Shown here: positions 42,862-55,133 of the stretch, in pieces
How the letters are laid out: each line of letters opens with the position of its first letter
How positions within the stretch are numbered: position 1 is the stretch's first letter
NCBI RefSeq assembly: GCF_905171765.1
Contig: NC_053390.1
Location: forward strand, 328,822,294-328,886,293
Direction of reading: 5' to 3'
Origin: Bufo bufo
Lineage: Eukaryota > Chordata > Amphibia > Anura > Bufonidae
Length of the DNA stretch: 64,000 bases
Made by a program: the position numbers and the translations under genes
The notes under the pieces: generated by a model
Database searches by the model: none
What the model saw: only the letters and a program-made list of their open reading frames with translations
What the model was told of the DNA's origin: nothing

Positions 42862-43530
42862 AAATCAGATATCTTTTTATTGAGTTTACAGTGTCCAAAA
42901 CAGTTCAGACATAGTAGGATAGAGTATTAACACTACAATCATAATTGTGCAAGTCCACAACAAACTCCCTCCACCCCCCACGAGACAAGCACAGTAACAG
43001 TTGGCTGCCAAAAAGAAGAGGAGAAATAAGATAAAGATTCAGGGTTTACTCCCTGAAGAGCAGGAGAATGAAGAGGCTCCTCCGGGGTAGCAGAAAGGCC
43101 CAGTCATTAGCACATACCCTTAATTGTCTGTGAAGGTTCTCATTTATCCAGGTCATGGTATATCTGTAAAGAATAAATCAAGGCAACTGGACTTACTGTA
43201 GACTTCTTGAAAACGTTTCACTCGTTCTTCCAACGAGCTTTCTAAATTCTGAGAAACATTCACTCAGAATTGAGAAAGCTCGTTGGAAGAACGAGTGAAA
43301 CGTTTTCAAGAAATCCACAGTAAGTCCAGTTGCCTTGATTTATTCTTTACAGATATACCCTTAATTGGATTTAGGCAGTACTCCCCCCTCAATTACGGAT
43401 GTGTAAGTCCCCTCGTAAGTGCCAACCACGGACTGCAGACTCCGGATCTATCAATCCAGGGACCCCATATAGCCTCAAATTTCGAGAGGCAGTTTGAGAT
43501 AGTCAGTCACCCCTTTCTAGTCTAATAACA
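42862..43530 (-). repeat. L1-like LINE 3' tail, split by a fold-back element
   Basis: Begins atctttttattgagtttaca, a minus-strand LINE tail. Sequence before (to 43125) and after (from 43356) the insertion joins at the duplicated TACCCTTAATT. No ORF. LINE class is tentative. Confidence 0.45.
43126..43355. mobile_element. Fold-back Penelope-type element with 11-bp target duplication
   Basis: 230 bases. TACCCTTAATT is repeated at 43115-43125 and 43356-43366. The arms pair: aatcaaggcaactggactta / taagtccagttgccttgatt, and cttgaaaacgtttcactcgt-tcttccaacgagctttct with its complement. Pieces resemble the pseudo-LTR of Penelope-like elements in fish (gaaacg-ttcaag, agtccagttgcctt). It begins gtctgtgaaggttctcattt. 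Confidence 0.75.
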
Positions 43531-43537
43531 ACATTTA

Positions 43538-44006
43538 GGCTACTTTCACACTAGCGTTCGGGTGTCCGTTTGAAGGGTCTCACAAGTGGCCTCGAACGCA
43601 TCCGTACTGCCCTAATGCATTCTGAGTGGACGCGGATCCGCTCAGAATGCATCAGTCTGGCAGCGTTCAGCAAGCGGACACCTGAACGCTGCTTGCAGCG
43701 TTCGGGTGTCCGCCTGGCCGTGCGGAGGCAAGCGGATCCGTCCAGACTTACAATGTAAGTCAATGGGGGCGGATCCGTTTGAAGATGACACAATATGGCT
43801 CAATCTTCAAACGGATGCGTCCCCCATTGACTTTCAATGTAAAGTCTGGACGGATCCGCTCAGGCTACTTTCACACTTAGAATTTTTTTTAAACTATAAT
43901 GCAGACGGATCCGTTCTGAAAGGATCCAAACGTCTGCATTATAGGAGCGGATCCGTCTGAGCAGACCCCAGACTGATCCGCTCTGAACGCTAGTGTGAAA
44001 GTAGCC
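43538..44006. repeat. Harbinger-like MITE, second copy of the GGCTACTTTCACAC family
   Basis: Inverted termini ggctactttcacactagcg and cgctagtgtgaaagtagcc, exact TTA duplication (43535-43537, 44007-44009). An interrupted inner copy of the terminus (ggctactttcacacttag) lies at 43863, suggesting a nested or rearranged copy. Confidence 0.85.
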
Positions 44007-44009
44007 TTA

Positions 44010-44540
44010 GTCGTGCTGGTTTTCATAGCTTTTAACAACTATAGGATCCAATGCCATTAATGTGTTCTGAAGTTGCTGTTGCAAATCTGTTCCCAGAACC
44101 CGTATATTCACCCTCTGTATTATTAGTAGCACATTTATTCTGCTTTTGCTTACGTTGCCGAAATGGATTCATGGCATTCCATGTGTTTCTTGTTTACCTG
44201 TCTACTTCATTATACTGTTCCATTTTCTCCAATCTCCTACCATTAAAGATCACTTCTTAATTTCATTTTTCCATTAGAGCTGAAGGAAATTTGATTTCCC
44301 TTTGGGGTGTGAACGGTTTCCTTTTCTCCTCGTAGATTTCTGTTCCACATGCCTTGGGACATGTTCTTACTTTGCGCGCACATTAACAAATCATGTTTTG
44401 TCAGCAACATATGATAACTATCAACTACATGCTTACGTACAGTCAGTAGTTAATTTTTACAGAACAGTGTAATGTTGGCAGTGCCATTAAAGAAAAAGGG
44501 GGTGGAAATATCCTCCAAGACACACTATTCTCAGTAAAAA
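44010..44540. other. Intron DNA without recognised features
   Basis: No ORF, hairpin or repeat that I recognise; AT-rich. Confidence 0.4.
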
Positions 44541-44720
44541 ATGAAGGCAGTACTCCAAAATAGTAAAAACTTGTAAGTAGACAATATATTCACCCGTAAT
44601 GTGATGTTTCAGTCCAGCTCAATATGGCTAGACTAAGGCGTCCTTGTGCTGGGCTGAAATGTCTCATTATGGGTGAATACATTTTCATCATTTTTTCACT
44701 ATTTTGGAGTGCAGCTTCAT
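44541..44720. repeat. Palindromic repeat
   Basis: gcagtactccaaaatagtaa pairs with ttcactattttggagtgc, and attcacccgtaatg/cattatgggtgaat with an inner gtttcagtccagc/gctgggctgaaat pair. Confidence 0.65.
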
Positions 44721-45682
44721 CTTTTGATTTCGGTATTATACTATGATATATGATATTATGTATCTCTGTATATTTGTATAGCTCTCCTCTCTTGCGCAGT
44801 GCTGTACAGAGATGGTCATCACTCACAAACAAAAAGCTAATTGTAGCGTGCTCCGCTAGGCTCTGTTCACACTTCCATCAAGTTTTCCATTTCTCTATTC
44901 AGTCACGAGAGAAAAAACCAACAGCGCCCGACATACCCCTTTGACATTTAATGGGGTCTGTTGTGTTCCACCACAGGGGCTGTCATTTTGATTGGAAGAA
45001 TAGCTCTGCATGCTGCACTTTTCTTCCTGTCAAATATGATGGAATCTCTCATGTAGGCTCCTGACCGGCCCTGTTAACACATCCATTGAAGCTCTAAGTG
45101 TACAATCGTATTATATTTCTGTGCACTGTATACAGAAAAACAACAGTCTGCTCCCAGCTGCCCTATAATTTTGGCGATCCTTTTCGTGTGGCTATTCACA
45201 TTCTGCAAATCCTTATTCAGTACATTTTTCATGTAATGATGTTACCATGTAGTTCTGTAAATTCCCACTAGAGGGCCTTGTCTTCATTTTCCATGTATCT
45301 GTGTAATGATATGTGTTGCACAATGTCTACTTTTCCCCCTCTACAGGTATGTTCCAGTACATAGTTTTTTTTAAATTCTCTTATTATTTACTTGCCTACT
45401 CTTCCAGTCTTCCCTGGACATGCCAATGACATACTGTATCGCAGATTTTCTGTGTTTTTTTTTATACTTGCCCTCATTTTATATACGGTACATTTTTTAT
45501 CATTTTTTTAGCTTTTGTTTTTTGAAGTTGACTATATAGGTTAAACAGATTTTACTGAATCTTTTGATGATGTAGATTGACCTGCTACACTCACATATGT
45601 ATTCAGCGCATTTCCATTTGAGGCCGACCATTTAATGTTTCATATAATGTATTGGGAAACTTTAAAGCAAGTAGAATGAATG

Positions 45683-45684
<2 letters not shown>
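44721..45684. other. Intron DNA, mostly unrecognised
   Basis: A possible partial MITE end (ggctctgttcacacttcc, 44859) with no partner. Otherwise AT-rich with no recognised features. Confidence 0.35.
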
Positions 45685-45723
<39 letters not shown>

Positions 45724-45728
45724 GTATA

Positions 45729-45774
<46 letters not shown>
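45685..45774. repeat. (TG)n(TA)n microsatellite
   Basis: About 30 bases of alternating TG followed by about 60 bases of TA with two ATG interruptions. Confidence 0.95.
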
Positions 45775-45779
<5 letters not shown>

Positions 45780-47172
45780 TTATCGTTTTAAACACCGGTC
45801 TTAATAACGCCTATAGCTGGTGGTTGATCTGCCAAAGTTTTGAAGAGTCCCGCCTACGCCTACGCCACGGTTTTAGACCTGTTATGAGTGGGGAGAAGTC
45901 GCAGATTGTGGCAGAAATAACCTTTTGTGGCGCAATCTGTGCCAGAAATACGCATAATATAGGCGTATTTATGGATAGTAAATAACCCCTCCTTATTTTG
46001 GACATTTTCAGGCACTTGATACCTACTTTAGCCAATTATAGTCTCTCTCTCTGCCTCACCACTTTGATGCCTTGGTTGCGGCATCTAAGGGGTTAAATGT
46101 CTGAGATCGAAACTATGTCTGATTGAAGGCGAGAATGAGCTGTACACAGCTGGCAGCCACTGCATATAGAATGTGCTGAACCCCCGAGCCCTCTCCGTAC
46201 AGTCCCTGCTCTGCAGTGACGCATGTTATGGTGTGAGAAGGGGTTAAAGTACCTTTTTTTTTAAATTAATCATGTCTTTCCACTTTCAAAGCCTAGGGCT
46301 GCTAAAATTGCTATGTTTTATGGATATAGGGAATGTTCTTAATATGATTTCATGAGCAGTGCCACTGTCTTGTATATACATTTCTTTGTAAAGTAAAATG
46401 GAAATGAATACCACTACCAGGTTCCTTACAAGCCTGCAGCCAGGATGTAGCCTGTTTCACTGCTTCGTACTACTGTCCTGACACATCTGCTTCAGTCCAG
46501 TTTAAGGTTCTGATTATGCTAAACTAAAACATTTGATCCTGCATTCCTAATGGAATACATGATTTTGCTAAAACACGCTGACACCAATGACTGGGTACAT
46601 CATAATAATAATATTGCTGGACTACCAATGACTATTTGTAAGAAACAGTGCAGGCACGAGACCTCTCGTCTAGCCCTGTCAATCAAAGAGGAGGGTGGAG
46701 TGTACAGGACACAGGAGCATAGCAGTAGTAGTGCTCCAAGAGCCATGGCCAGTCCCTCGGTGCTCGATATAACTCATTTGCATATAAATAAACATATTTC
46801 TGCAACGGTTCAACCTATAAACAAAAGAAAGGTATCAATTTAATCAGCATGATCCATCATACCAGGCAGTACCCTGGTTCATCATGCTCCAGAGGCTCTT
46901 TAAATGGGCTTTACCACCTTTACATGAATGCATTTTGGCAAGTTGCAGGGAACCTGTCTGGAGGTCCTGCTGCCCAAACATTAATGGTATATGGTCTTGC
47001 GCAGCCAACAGATTTACTATAATTTACACCAGAAACTGGTGCAAATTATATGGCAGATTTATGCCAGCTCATAGCATCAGTTTGTATTTCTGGTGTAGGG
47101 GATTCATCAAATTTATAAAGAGGCCAGTGTCTCTTAATATACTTGGTACATATTACTCCAGTACTCCTCTTA
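45775..47172. other. Intron DNA with scattered old repeat pieces
   Basis: About 46835-46895 (aatcagcatgatccatcata, accctggttcatcatgctcc) resembles an arm of the split element at 25975. The rest is unrecognised. No supported ORF. Confidence 0.4.
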
Positions 47173-47895
47173 TTAAAGGGGTTTTCCAGGAATAGAACAT
47201 TGATGACCTGTCCTCAGGATAGTAACATAGTTTAAAAGGCTGAAAAAAAGACATTTGTCCATCCAGTTCGTCCTGTTATCCTGCAAGTTGATCCAGAGGA
47301 AGGCAAAAAATACCCTGTGAGGTAGAAGCCAATATTCCTCACTTTAGGGGAAAAAATTCCTTCCCGACTCCAATCAGGCAATCAGAATAACTCCCTGGAT
47401 CAACGACCCCTCTCTAGTAGCTATAGCCTGTAATATTATTACACTCCAGAAATACGTCCAGGCCCCTCTTGAATTCCTTTATTGTACTCACCATCACCAC
47501 CTCCTCAGACAGAGAGTTCCATAGTCTCACTGCTCTTACCGTAAAGAATCCTCTTCTATGTTTGTGTACAAACCTTCTTTCCTCCAGACGCAGAGGATCT
47601 CCTCTGTTCACATATTCAATAAATAGATGATGGGTCATCAATATCTGATTGGTGGGGTTCTGACACCCGGCAACCCCACTAATCAGCTGTTTATAGAGGC
47701 TTTGGCGCTTGCACAGTATTCCAACACACAGCACCATACATTGGATAACGGCTGTGCTTGGTATAGCAGCCCAGGCCTATTTATTTGAATGGGACTAAGC
47801 TGCACCTAGGCCATGTGACCAATGAATGTCACCTCACTGGCTTAGAAAGAGGCATCAGCGCTACCGCCTCTTCAAACAGCTGATCAGCATGGTTG
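47173..47895. repeat. Family X element split by a CR1 tail
   Basis: TTAAAGGGGTTTTCCAGGAAT, then gatgacctgtcctcaggat; resumes at 47636 with tcatcaatatctgattggtgg and cacccggcaaccccactaat, continuing to ttcaaacagctgatcagc. Matches the copies at 24733 and 54807 in outline. The right end is not fixed. Confidence 0.65.
47221..47635 (-). pseudogene. CR1-like LINE 3' fragment
   Basis: The minus strand reads GDPLRLEERRFVHKHRRGFF and LWNSLSEEVVMVSTIKEFKR (47414-47600), the C-terminal end of CR1 ORF2. The 3' tail gtaacatagtttaaaaggctg lies at 47222. It interrupts a family X repeat. Confidence 0.75.
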
Positions 47896-48966
47896 CGGCA
47901 CCTAGCCTGGCATTTTACATGCCTTTAAGACTGGTGTATGAAATGCCAGTCTTAATAAATTCTCTGCTACAGCATTTCCACCTTAAAACATAGTTGTTTG
48001 TAGCAGGGGAACCATGCTGCCTGTGGTTTGGGCATCAGGAAGCTCCTGGCAGGATCCCATTAAAGTACCTGCGACTATAGGTCTCTTATGATGTAGCATT
48101 GATGAATGCCCCCATAGTTTTTTATCGGACAGCTTGACTAGACTGTACTGATGTGTCAGGATGCTGTAGCACTACCACGCCGCAGAATCCAAGTGTAAAT
48201 ACATGTCGTATTGCCAGAGTTGTACTGAAGTTGGTAAGGAGAAGTTCCATAGGAAATTGCACCGTGATAGCACAATCTCCTTTTTCTGCTATTCTGATTT
48301 CAAATTACCAAGTTTTGTAATCCTGTTCAAGGTCTGTCCAGCAGAGGTCCTCTTGCACTTTTTTATAGTGTGTCACATGCTATTTTTGTGATGATTCATG
48401 GGATTTGATAAGCTTTTTTCCATTTGTTACCTTATTGACTGGTATACAGTCCTGTCATATCTTTAGTAAGCTTGACATAGTTTATTGTTTTTGTTACAGG
48501 AAAATATGGCTCTTAGCCAGAACTTCAGCCTGATGACCACACAAATATGCCTGATAATTGGATATAGTGTATATTGATATCCAGTGGTATTCACCCATTC
48601 AGTGATATCAGTATGGCCAGTAGCCATTTGGTCATTGTGTCCCTTGTTAGCATATCAAAGGCAGGAAGGGCACATTGTAAAAGCAATTGGACAACATTCT
48701 CGTGGCCAACAGATTGGGAAGATATTTGGGTGGTCACAGGGTGGAGTGCATGGTGGGGGGCTGGGACACAGGAACATATAGGTGAAACTTGGTAGTCGCT
48801 CTCTCTTCCTGCCAGCCCCTTGGCCCAACAGCACTTCAGGAGCAAGCTAAGTTATATGTGCGCTTATGTGGGTATGTATAAAAGTGTAATATCCCAATAG
48901 ACTTTATATGTGTACATATACTGTATATATTTGTAGTCTGCGATTGTATTGTGTGTAGATTATATA
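47896..48966. other. Intron DNA without recognised features
   Basis: Apart from a small palindromic pair of atgccag words near 47920-47950 I see no feature. The open frames near 48580-48840 lack any recognisable motif. Confidence 0.35.
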
Positions 48967-49892
48967 CAGTACAGACCAAAAGTTTGGACACACCTTCTCA
49001 TTCAAAGAGTTTTCTTTATTTTCATGACTATGAAAATTGTAGATTCACACTAAAGGCATCAAAACTATGAATTAACACATGTGGAATTATATACATAACA
49101 AACAAGTGTGAAACAACTGAAAATATGTCATATTCTAGGTTCTTCAAAGTAGCCACCTTTTGCTTTGATTACTGCTTTGCACACTCTTGGCATTCTCTTG
49201 ATGAGCTTCAAGAGGTAGTCCCCTGAAATGGTTTTCACTTCACAGGTGTGCCCTGTCAGGTTTAATAAGTGGGATTTCTTGCCTTATAAATGGGGTTGGG
49301 ACCATCAGTTGCGTTGAGGAGAAGTCAGGTGGATACACAGCTGATAGTCCTACTGAATAGACTGTTAGAATTTGTATTATGGCAAGAAAAAAGCAGCTAA
49401 GTAAAGAAAAACGAGTGGCTATCATTACTTTAAGAAATGAAGGTCAGTCAGCCGAAAAATTGGGAAAACTTTGAAAGTAAGGGCTATTTGACCATGAAGG
49501 AGAGTGATGGGGTGCTGCACCAGATGACCTGGCCTCCACAGTCACCGGACCTGAACCCAATCGAGATGGTTTGGGGTGAGCTGGACCGCAGAGTGAAGGC
49601 AAAAGGGCCAACAAGTGCTAAGCATTTTTGGGAACTCCTTCAAGACTGTTGGAAGACCATTTCAGATGACTACCTCTTGAAGCTCATCAAGAGAATGCCA
49701 AGAGTGTGCAAAGCAGTAATCAAAGTAAATGGTGGCTACTTTGAAGAACCTAGAATATGACATATTTTCAGTTGTTTCACACTTGTTTGTTATGTATATA
49801 ATTCCACATGTGTTAATTCATAGTTTTGATGCCTTCATAGTCATGAAAATAAGGAAAACTCTTTGAATGAGAAGGTGTGTCCAAACTTTTGG

Positions 49893-49898
<6 letters not shown>
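48967..49898 (+). mobile_element. Internally deleted Tc1-like transposon, copy 2
   Basis: Same family, same orientation and same internal deletion as 32948-33862, so both descend from one deleted source. Has 24 bases (attgtagattcacactaaag type) near 49035 that copy 1 lacks. The final bases of the right end run into a TA microsatellite. Residual reading has PPQSPDLNPIEMVWGELDR without the stop seen in copy 1 and ends KVNGGYFEEPRI. Confidence 0.9.

Positions 49899-49934
<36 letters not shown>
49899..49934. repeat. (TA)n microsatellite at the Tc1 right end
   Basis: About 18 TA units, seeded where the TA target duplication would be. Confidence 0.9.
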
Positions 49935-49937
<3 letters not shown>

Positions 49938-51214
49938 TATTTATGCATGAGTCTCTATATGTACATGTACTAATGGTCAGGTACTGGATGTGAGTTGGTT
50001 AGAAGAGTAGATCCAGTAGACTCTATATTGGTGGACTCTGGATATACTTTATATACATACATATTATTAGCCACATTGCTTAGCATCCAGGGAGGGCAGA
50101 AACGGAGGCGGCTGTGTGTGGTGGTGTCCTCTATGTCTTATTTGTAGTGTCTGTATCTTTATGTATAATTTCCATTGCTTTGTCATCTCTATGTTATCAG
50201 TAAACTATTTTTATATATAAGTATCTGCAAGGGTTGTATGTTACTCCTGGGCTGTATGAAGGACTGGAGGGGTGTGTAATAATACACAGAACAAGCTTGT
50301 TATATAGGAAGCAAAGACAACAGTCTAGGAATAGAATAAAAGGGACACAATACGGAGATAGACATAAATCTCCAATTTCCGATAAGCAAAACCTCCCTTC
50401 ATTAGTTTTCTCCAAAAGGTCCAGGCCTGCCCAGGTTTATGTTACACTTTACATTATATGATTTTGCACTGTATATCCTCATGGTCAGTAAGTGGTTTTA
50501 GATTTGACAGAGACAAATTATTATCATGCCAACACATTGATTCCTTGATAATACTCGATGCGGTCATCTGATTGATGCATTGTCCTTCTCTTTTGAACAA
50601 TCCGTCTTATAAATTAAAACCTACTTGTTTAAAACACCTGGATCAACAAGAAGTAGTAATAGGACATGTTGGCTTTATGTTTTTAGTAGAGAAATAACAG
50701 TATAGGCTCATAACTAGGCATAGGCCACCCAAGAAGTAAAAGTGGAAAAACAAAGATAACTATGCCATGGGAAGCTAATGGTACAAAACACAATCACTTT
50801 AGAGTAATTATTGTAACAATATCTGACCTCACAAAGGCCTATTTATTCTACCTTGATTCTTCCACGTGACAATTAATTTTCTTTAATGGTGCCATGTATA
50901 TCATCTCTACAGTTCCATTCCAGCTTCTCTCTTTAGGGAGCTTCTATCAAGCCCTTTAAAAGTCCTATCTGATCTCTAAAACTCATTTGAAATGTTTTCT
51001 TGTTTTAATATGTGGGTAAAATAAGATGGTGTCCCATTTTTAGGACCCTTACCTTTTAGGGCTAATTCTGACAAGCAGCCCATGAATGGGCCAATTCACA
51101 TGTCCGACTTTCTATATGGACAATAGGTCCATGCAAAAACATAATACTGCATGCACTATTGAGGTCTGAGATTTTCACACTAGGGAAAAAAACTGTTGCC
51201 ATCTGTGTCTCTCA
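49935..51214. other. Intron DNA without recognised features
   Basis: AT-rich intron. No ORF, LTR or inverted-repeat structure noted. Confidence 0.4.
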
Positions 51215-51725
51215 CTCTAGAGCAGGGGTGCACAACCTTTTTTGGTCTGAGGGCCGCATTGTCACATCGCTCTATTTCAAGGGGCCGCAATGTACACAGG
51301 CCGATGTAAAGTGACTGGGGAGGAATGATCGCTATCACAGTCATTCCTCCTTCATTTAGTTACATTGACTATCAGTAGCACATCCCTGATCACACATAGA
51401 GGTGTGCGGCACGATTATACCGCCAGTTATCATGAGTCAGTGTCCCTATGAAGACGTTTTTCCAATAATTGACCTGAATATCTCGCTGCTGGCCCTGGAA
51501 AAATACTAACAGTGGCCCAGTTTTGTAGTCGGGTACAAATTGATGGAAGTCCGGGCCAGCAATACCATATTGTGGCACATTATACCGCCCCACAGTTCAT
51601 CACACAATACTGCCCCCATGAGCACAAAATACATCCCCAAAAACTCTCACTGGCTGGCCGTGAGGAGGGCCCAGGCAGCACCCTGGGAAGTTTTCCTGTG
51701 AGATCTATGGCTAATCCATCCTGGC

Positions 51726-52095
51726 TTAAAGGAATTTCCCAGTAAAAATGAATTTTTAACATGTTCTGGCAGCATGGCCCCTTAAACCGAAGAGTTATAC
51801 TTACCTGCTCCCGGCACTGATTACACCTGTCAGTGCCTGGCCATGGTCACATTTACCTCTGCAGCCAATCACTGGCTTCAGCGGTGATGTGGCCACAAGC
51901 AGCGTGTCACTGCTGCAGCCAGTCATTGACTGGAGCGGTGTATGCGACCATGGTCATGCACGGACAGGTGTAAAAGTGCAGGAACCAGAAGATGGGGGCA
52001 GGGAGGCAGCAGGGGCAGGGCGGAATGGAGCAGGTAAGTATGGATCTTCTGGTTCAGGGGCCACGCTGAAGGAACTTGTTCATAAATAAGTGATT
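51726..52095. repeat. T2-like palindromic MITE nested in the hAT element
   Basis: ttaaaggaatttcccagt at the left. Arms: atacttacctgctcccgg (51797) against gagcaggtaagtatggatc (52028). Interior gcagccaatcactggcttcagc and ccagtcattgactggagc. Shares its core with the elements at 213 and 3259. Confidence 0.75.
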
Positions 52096-52599
52096 TTCCT
52101 CACTGCAGAGGCCGTGCTCCCTGGTTATTACCGCCTCCTGCCAGTTACAGGCGCCCTGCAATAACCAGTAAGCACTTTCTCTTACTAGTGGGGAAAGCGC
52201 TTATTGGTTAACACTTTAATAACCAGGCCTGAAAAGACACTTTTTTTTTGTGTTTTTGTGCACCTGGTGGTTCGAACGGTTGTAACTTTTTTATGTGTTG
52301 GAACTACCAAAATAATTTTTGCAACAATTTCTGACTTGACAGATAGGGCCTTTATAATATTTTTTTTTTGTCTTACTGCACAAAACATTTTTAAAAAGTA
52401 TTTTTTTTTTTTCAAACTATAGCTCCTTATTCTTTAAATATGCAAACTAACACCAAAACAAATTATTATAATTAGTTCCCTATTTTGTGTCGGTCGTTTT
52501 GTTATATTTATATGTATAGTTAGTTTCACATGAATGGGGCGATAATGGCAACGGTTTTGGTTGGTGTGGGTGTTTTTTCTTTTATGTATTTTATAATTT

Positions 52600-53175
52600 T
52601 TCATCTTTTTTAACTTATATCCCCCAAGAGGTCATAAAAAGACCTTTGGGGGACACTGACACTTTTTGTGAATTTTTCACTATTTCTTTTTTATTTATTA
52701 CTTTTATTTGTATTTTAATAATATTTTATTGTATTCTTTTTTTATAATTGGTTTATTACTTATTATTTAAATATATTTTTGCCACATAATATCTCCCCCA
52801 AGAGGTCACAAAAAGACTGTTGGGGGACAATGAACACTCTACTATTTTGCACTTTTTTTTCTTCTTTTATTTGTATTTTATTATTTTTTAATTTTTTATT
52901 TTCAATATTTTTTTAAAATATATTTTTGCCACATAATGACAAGGGATCATAAAAAGACTGTTAGGGGGCAGTGAACACTCTTTTACTTAGCAATTTTTCC
53001 TTTTATTTTATTCCTTTTATTTGTATTGTATTTTTTTTTATAATTTTCTATTTTTTTGCCACATCATATTTTATTTTATTTTTTATTTTTTTAGTGATTT
53101 ATTATATTTTTTAAATATTTTTTTAACTTATTAAATATATTTTTTCCACATTAAATATATTTTTTCCTTTTGGGG
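52600..53175. repeat. AT-rich tandem array within the hAT element
   Basis: Units of about 140-190 bases with tttgccacataat, cccccaagaggtcac-aaaaagactgttggggg and a T-rich stretch. Recognisable starts at about 52620, 52785, 52930 and partly 53060 and 53150. Confidence 0.8.
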
Positions 53176-53615
53176 ACACAGACTTTTTTTTTGCATTATT
53201 TCCACTGTAACTGGGGCATCCAAAGGAGCCCCAGTTACAGGGGAAACCAGCCTGCGGTGGGGGCATTGTACAGAGGCATAGCTGATCAGGTCTCCTAACC
53301 CTGCAGCTCAGCGCTCCTCTGCCCCCAAGCTGGGTCCACCCTACATAGCGCTCACCTGTGTGAGGAGAAGACAGAAGCGCTGATAACTGCTTCTGCCTTC
53401 TCCTCGGCTCCCCCGCTGTCACTGACAGCCGACGACCCGTCCTGCTCCTGCTACAGTGCAGGGGCAGGAGCTGTAATGATCCATTGCGCGGCGCTGCGGG
53501 CAGAAACACAGCTGATTTTACGATCAGCTGTGTTTCTGTCCAGGAGGACGGGGGCCGCAAATCTTGGCTCTGGGGGCCGCATGCGGGCCGCAGGTTGTGC
53601 ACCCCTGCTCCAGAG

Positions 53616-54256
53616 GATCTGGCATATTCAGACATTACATGGACTTTCTATTGATACAAATGGACATGTGTAATACCTCATTTCTCCTGTAATGGTGCTG
53701 CAGGGAAATTGAACAGTCACTACAAAGTTCTCCCACGGATTACAGCTGATGGCTAACCTTCTCAGACATTACTATATGCTTGCGGACACTTTGTTGGGTG
53801 TGCCTCATTCATTTTATACTAAATCGAGAGGTTTTCCTGCCCTGTATAGAAAGCCTAGGGGTGCTTTCTTCTGTAAGCACCTATTCTGATGTCCAGATCA
53901 TGTCCTTCTACAAAACATTTAAGTTTAAAATATTACTGCCATATGTAATTAAAGATCAGTTCTCCCTTTTAGAAGTTGGTCACTTCTTTTAGACATGGAA
54001 ATGATCTCTGTAAGTTTTTTGAGGTCCCATGAAATGGAGCCAATTCTGATTCTCTGTGAAATTTTAAAAACATGACCTCATGTATTTGGCTGGAGGGAGT
54101 CCTCCTTTAATTGTTTTCCGCTTTAGAGTATTTTTAATTTGGTTGGTAAACTGTATCTGAGTTACTAGATCAATAGCTTAAGAAGTGATTTATTAACTGT
54201 TACAGATTATCTGTTTTCCATGTAGTTGAAGTGAAACACATTTCTTTTTGCCCTAG
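53616..54256. other. Intron DNA without recognised features
   Basis: Includes the polypyrimidine-containing end of the intron before exon K (tttctttttgccctag). Nothing else recognised. Confidence 0.4.
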
Positions 54257-54417
54257 GGTTTACAGATCGGGACAAAGGAGCTTGAAGAGATGGGTGCCAA
54301 ATTCTGCATAGGATTACTTCGCTTAAAAAGGCTGACCTCTCCCATGGAATTCAGCCTGCCTCCAAGCCTCCTGGATATCGAGAGTGATCTGATCGAGTCC
54401 AGCTGCAAGGTTGCAAG
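54257..54417 (+). CDS. AGTPBP1: AGTPBP1 exon K (last visible)
   Basis: Acceptor tttgccctag, donor gtaatg. It encodes [17 protein letters not shown], then [17 protein letters not shown] and [14 protein letters not shown]. This is the C-terminal end of the peptidase fold. It ends two bases into a codon, so at least one more exon (the acidic tail in other vertebrates) must follow; I did not find it up to base 64000. Confidence 0.94.
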
Positions 54418-54806
54418 GTAATGTAATTTATTTTTATGGTTGACTGTCAAAATATTTGACTTTGTTCAAGTATAGTGTGTTTCCTTCTATTGTCAGTGTG
54501 CAGTGACCTGCCGTACTTTTTAGATGACAAATTCACCTGCTTGACCTAGAGCTTTTCGCTTCATGGCTCTGATAAAAAAAATATGTCATAAGTCTGCGTA
54601 GAATTTAGGGATAACACTGAATTTATCTATTTCTAAAACAATTTGCTTTGTAAATGGTATCTAAGAAGGATTAATGATACCTTTTAAAGCCACAAGTAGC
54701 CTATGTGCCTTTATGGTTACTCAGTTTAGAGCAGGAAGGGCATCTGAAGGCTCAAAACTTAAAGAGCAATTTTCCTCTCATAGTCCATTTGAACAAAAAA
54801 TACACC

Positions 54807-55133
54807 TTAAAGGGGTTGTCCAGCCGATAATATTGATGACTATAGTCAGGATAGGTCAGACTCCCGGCACCCCTGCTGTTTGAAGAGCAGGCAGGGCTCC
54901 ATGCTAGTGCAGCTTTCTCTTCATTACACTGCACTTTGTCTCAGAAGTGCAGTGTAATGCAAGTACCGGCTCTATTCACTTGAAGTGAATGTAGTGTAAT
55001 AACAAGGAAGTGGTGTTCACATGGAGCGCCGCCTCCTAGTCAAACAGCTGATCGGCAGGGGTGCTGGGTGTTGGACCCCCGCCAATCGGATATTGATTAC
55101 CTATCCTGACAAAACCCAAACCAAACCCTTTAA
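54807..55133. repeat. Family X element, TTAA-bounded
   Basis: TTAAAGGGGTTGTCCAGCC at the left, ccaaaccctttaa at the right. The middle holds ctcccggcacccctgctgtt and agctgatcggcaggggtgct in inverted relation. Confidence 0.75.

Larger units (their letters stand above)
51223..53607. mobile_element. hAT-like non-autonomous transposon, 8-bp target duplication
   Basis: 2385 bases. Ends CAGGGGTGCACAACCT and aGGTTGTGCACCCCTG, then inverted ggccgcat words. Flanks CTCTAGAG (51215-51222) and CTCCAGAG (53608-53615), an 8-bp duplication with one change, as expected for hAT. No transposase coding seen; contains a nested MITE and an AT-rich array. Confidence 0.8.

Noticed and set aside
45680..45985. 101-codon frame starting MFLCVCVCVCVYIYMY
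   Set aside because: The start is translation of a TG/TA microsatellite; no further support.
53123..53635. 170-codon minus-strand frame
   Set aside because: Lies in the end of the hAT-like element; composition-driven and without a recognised domain.
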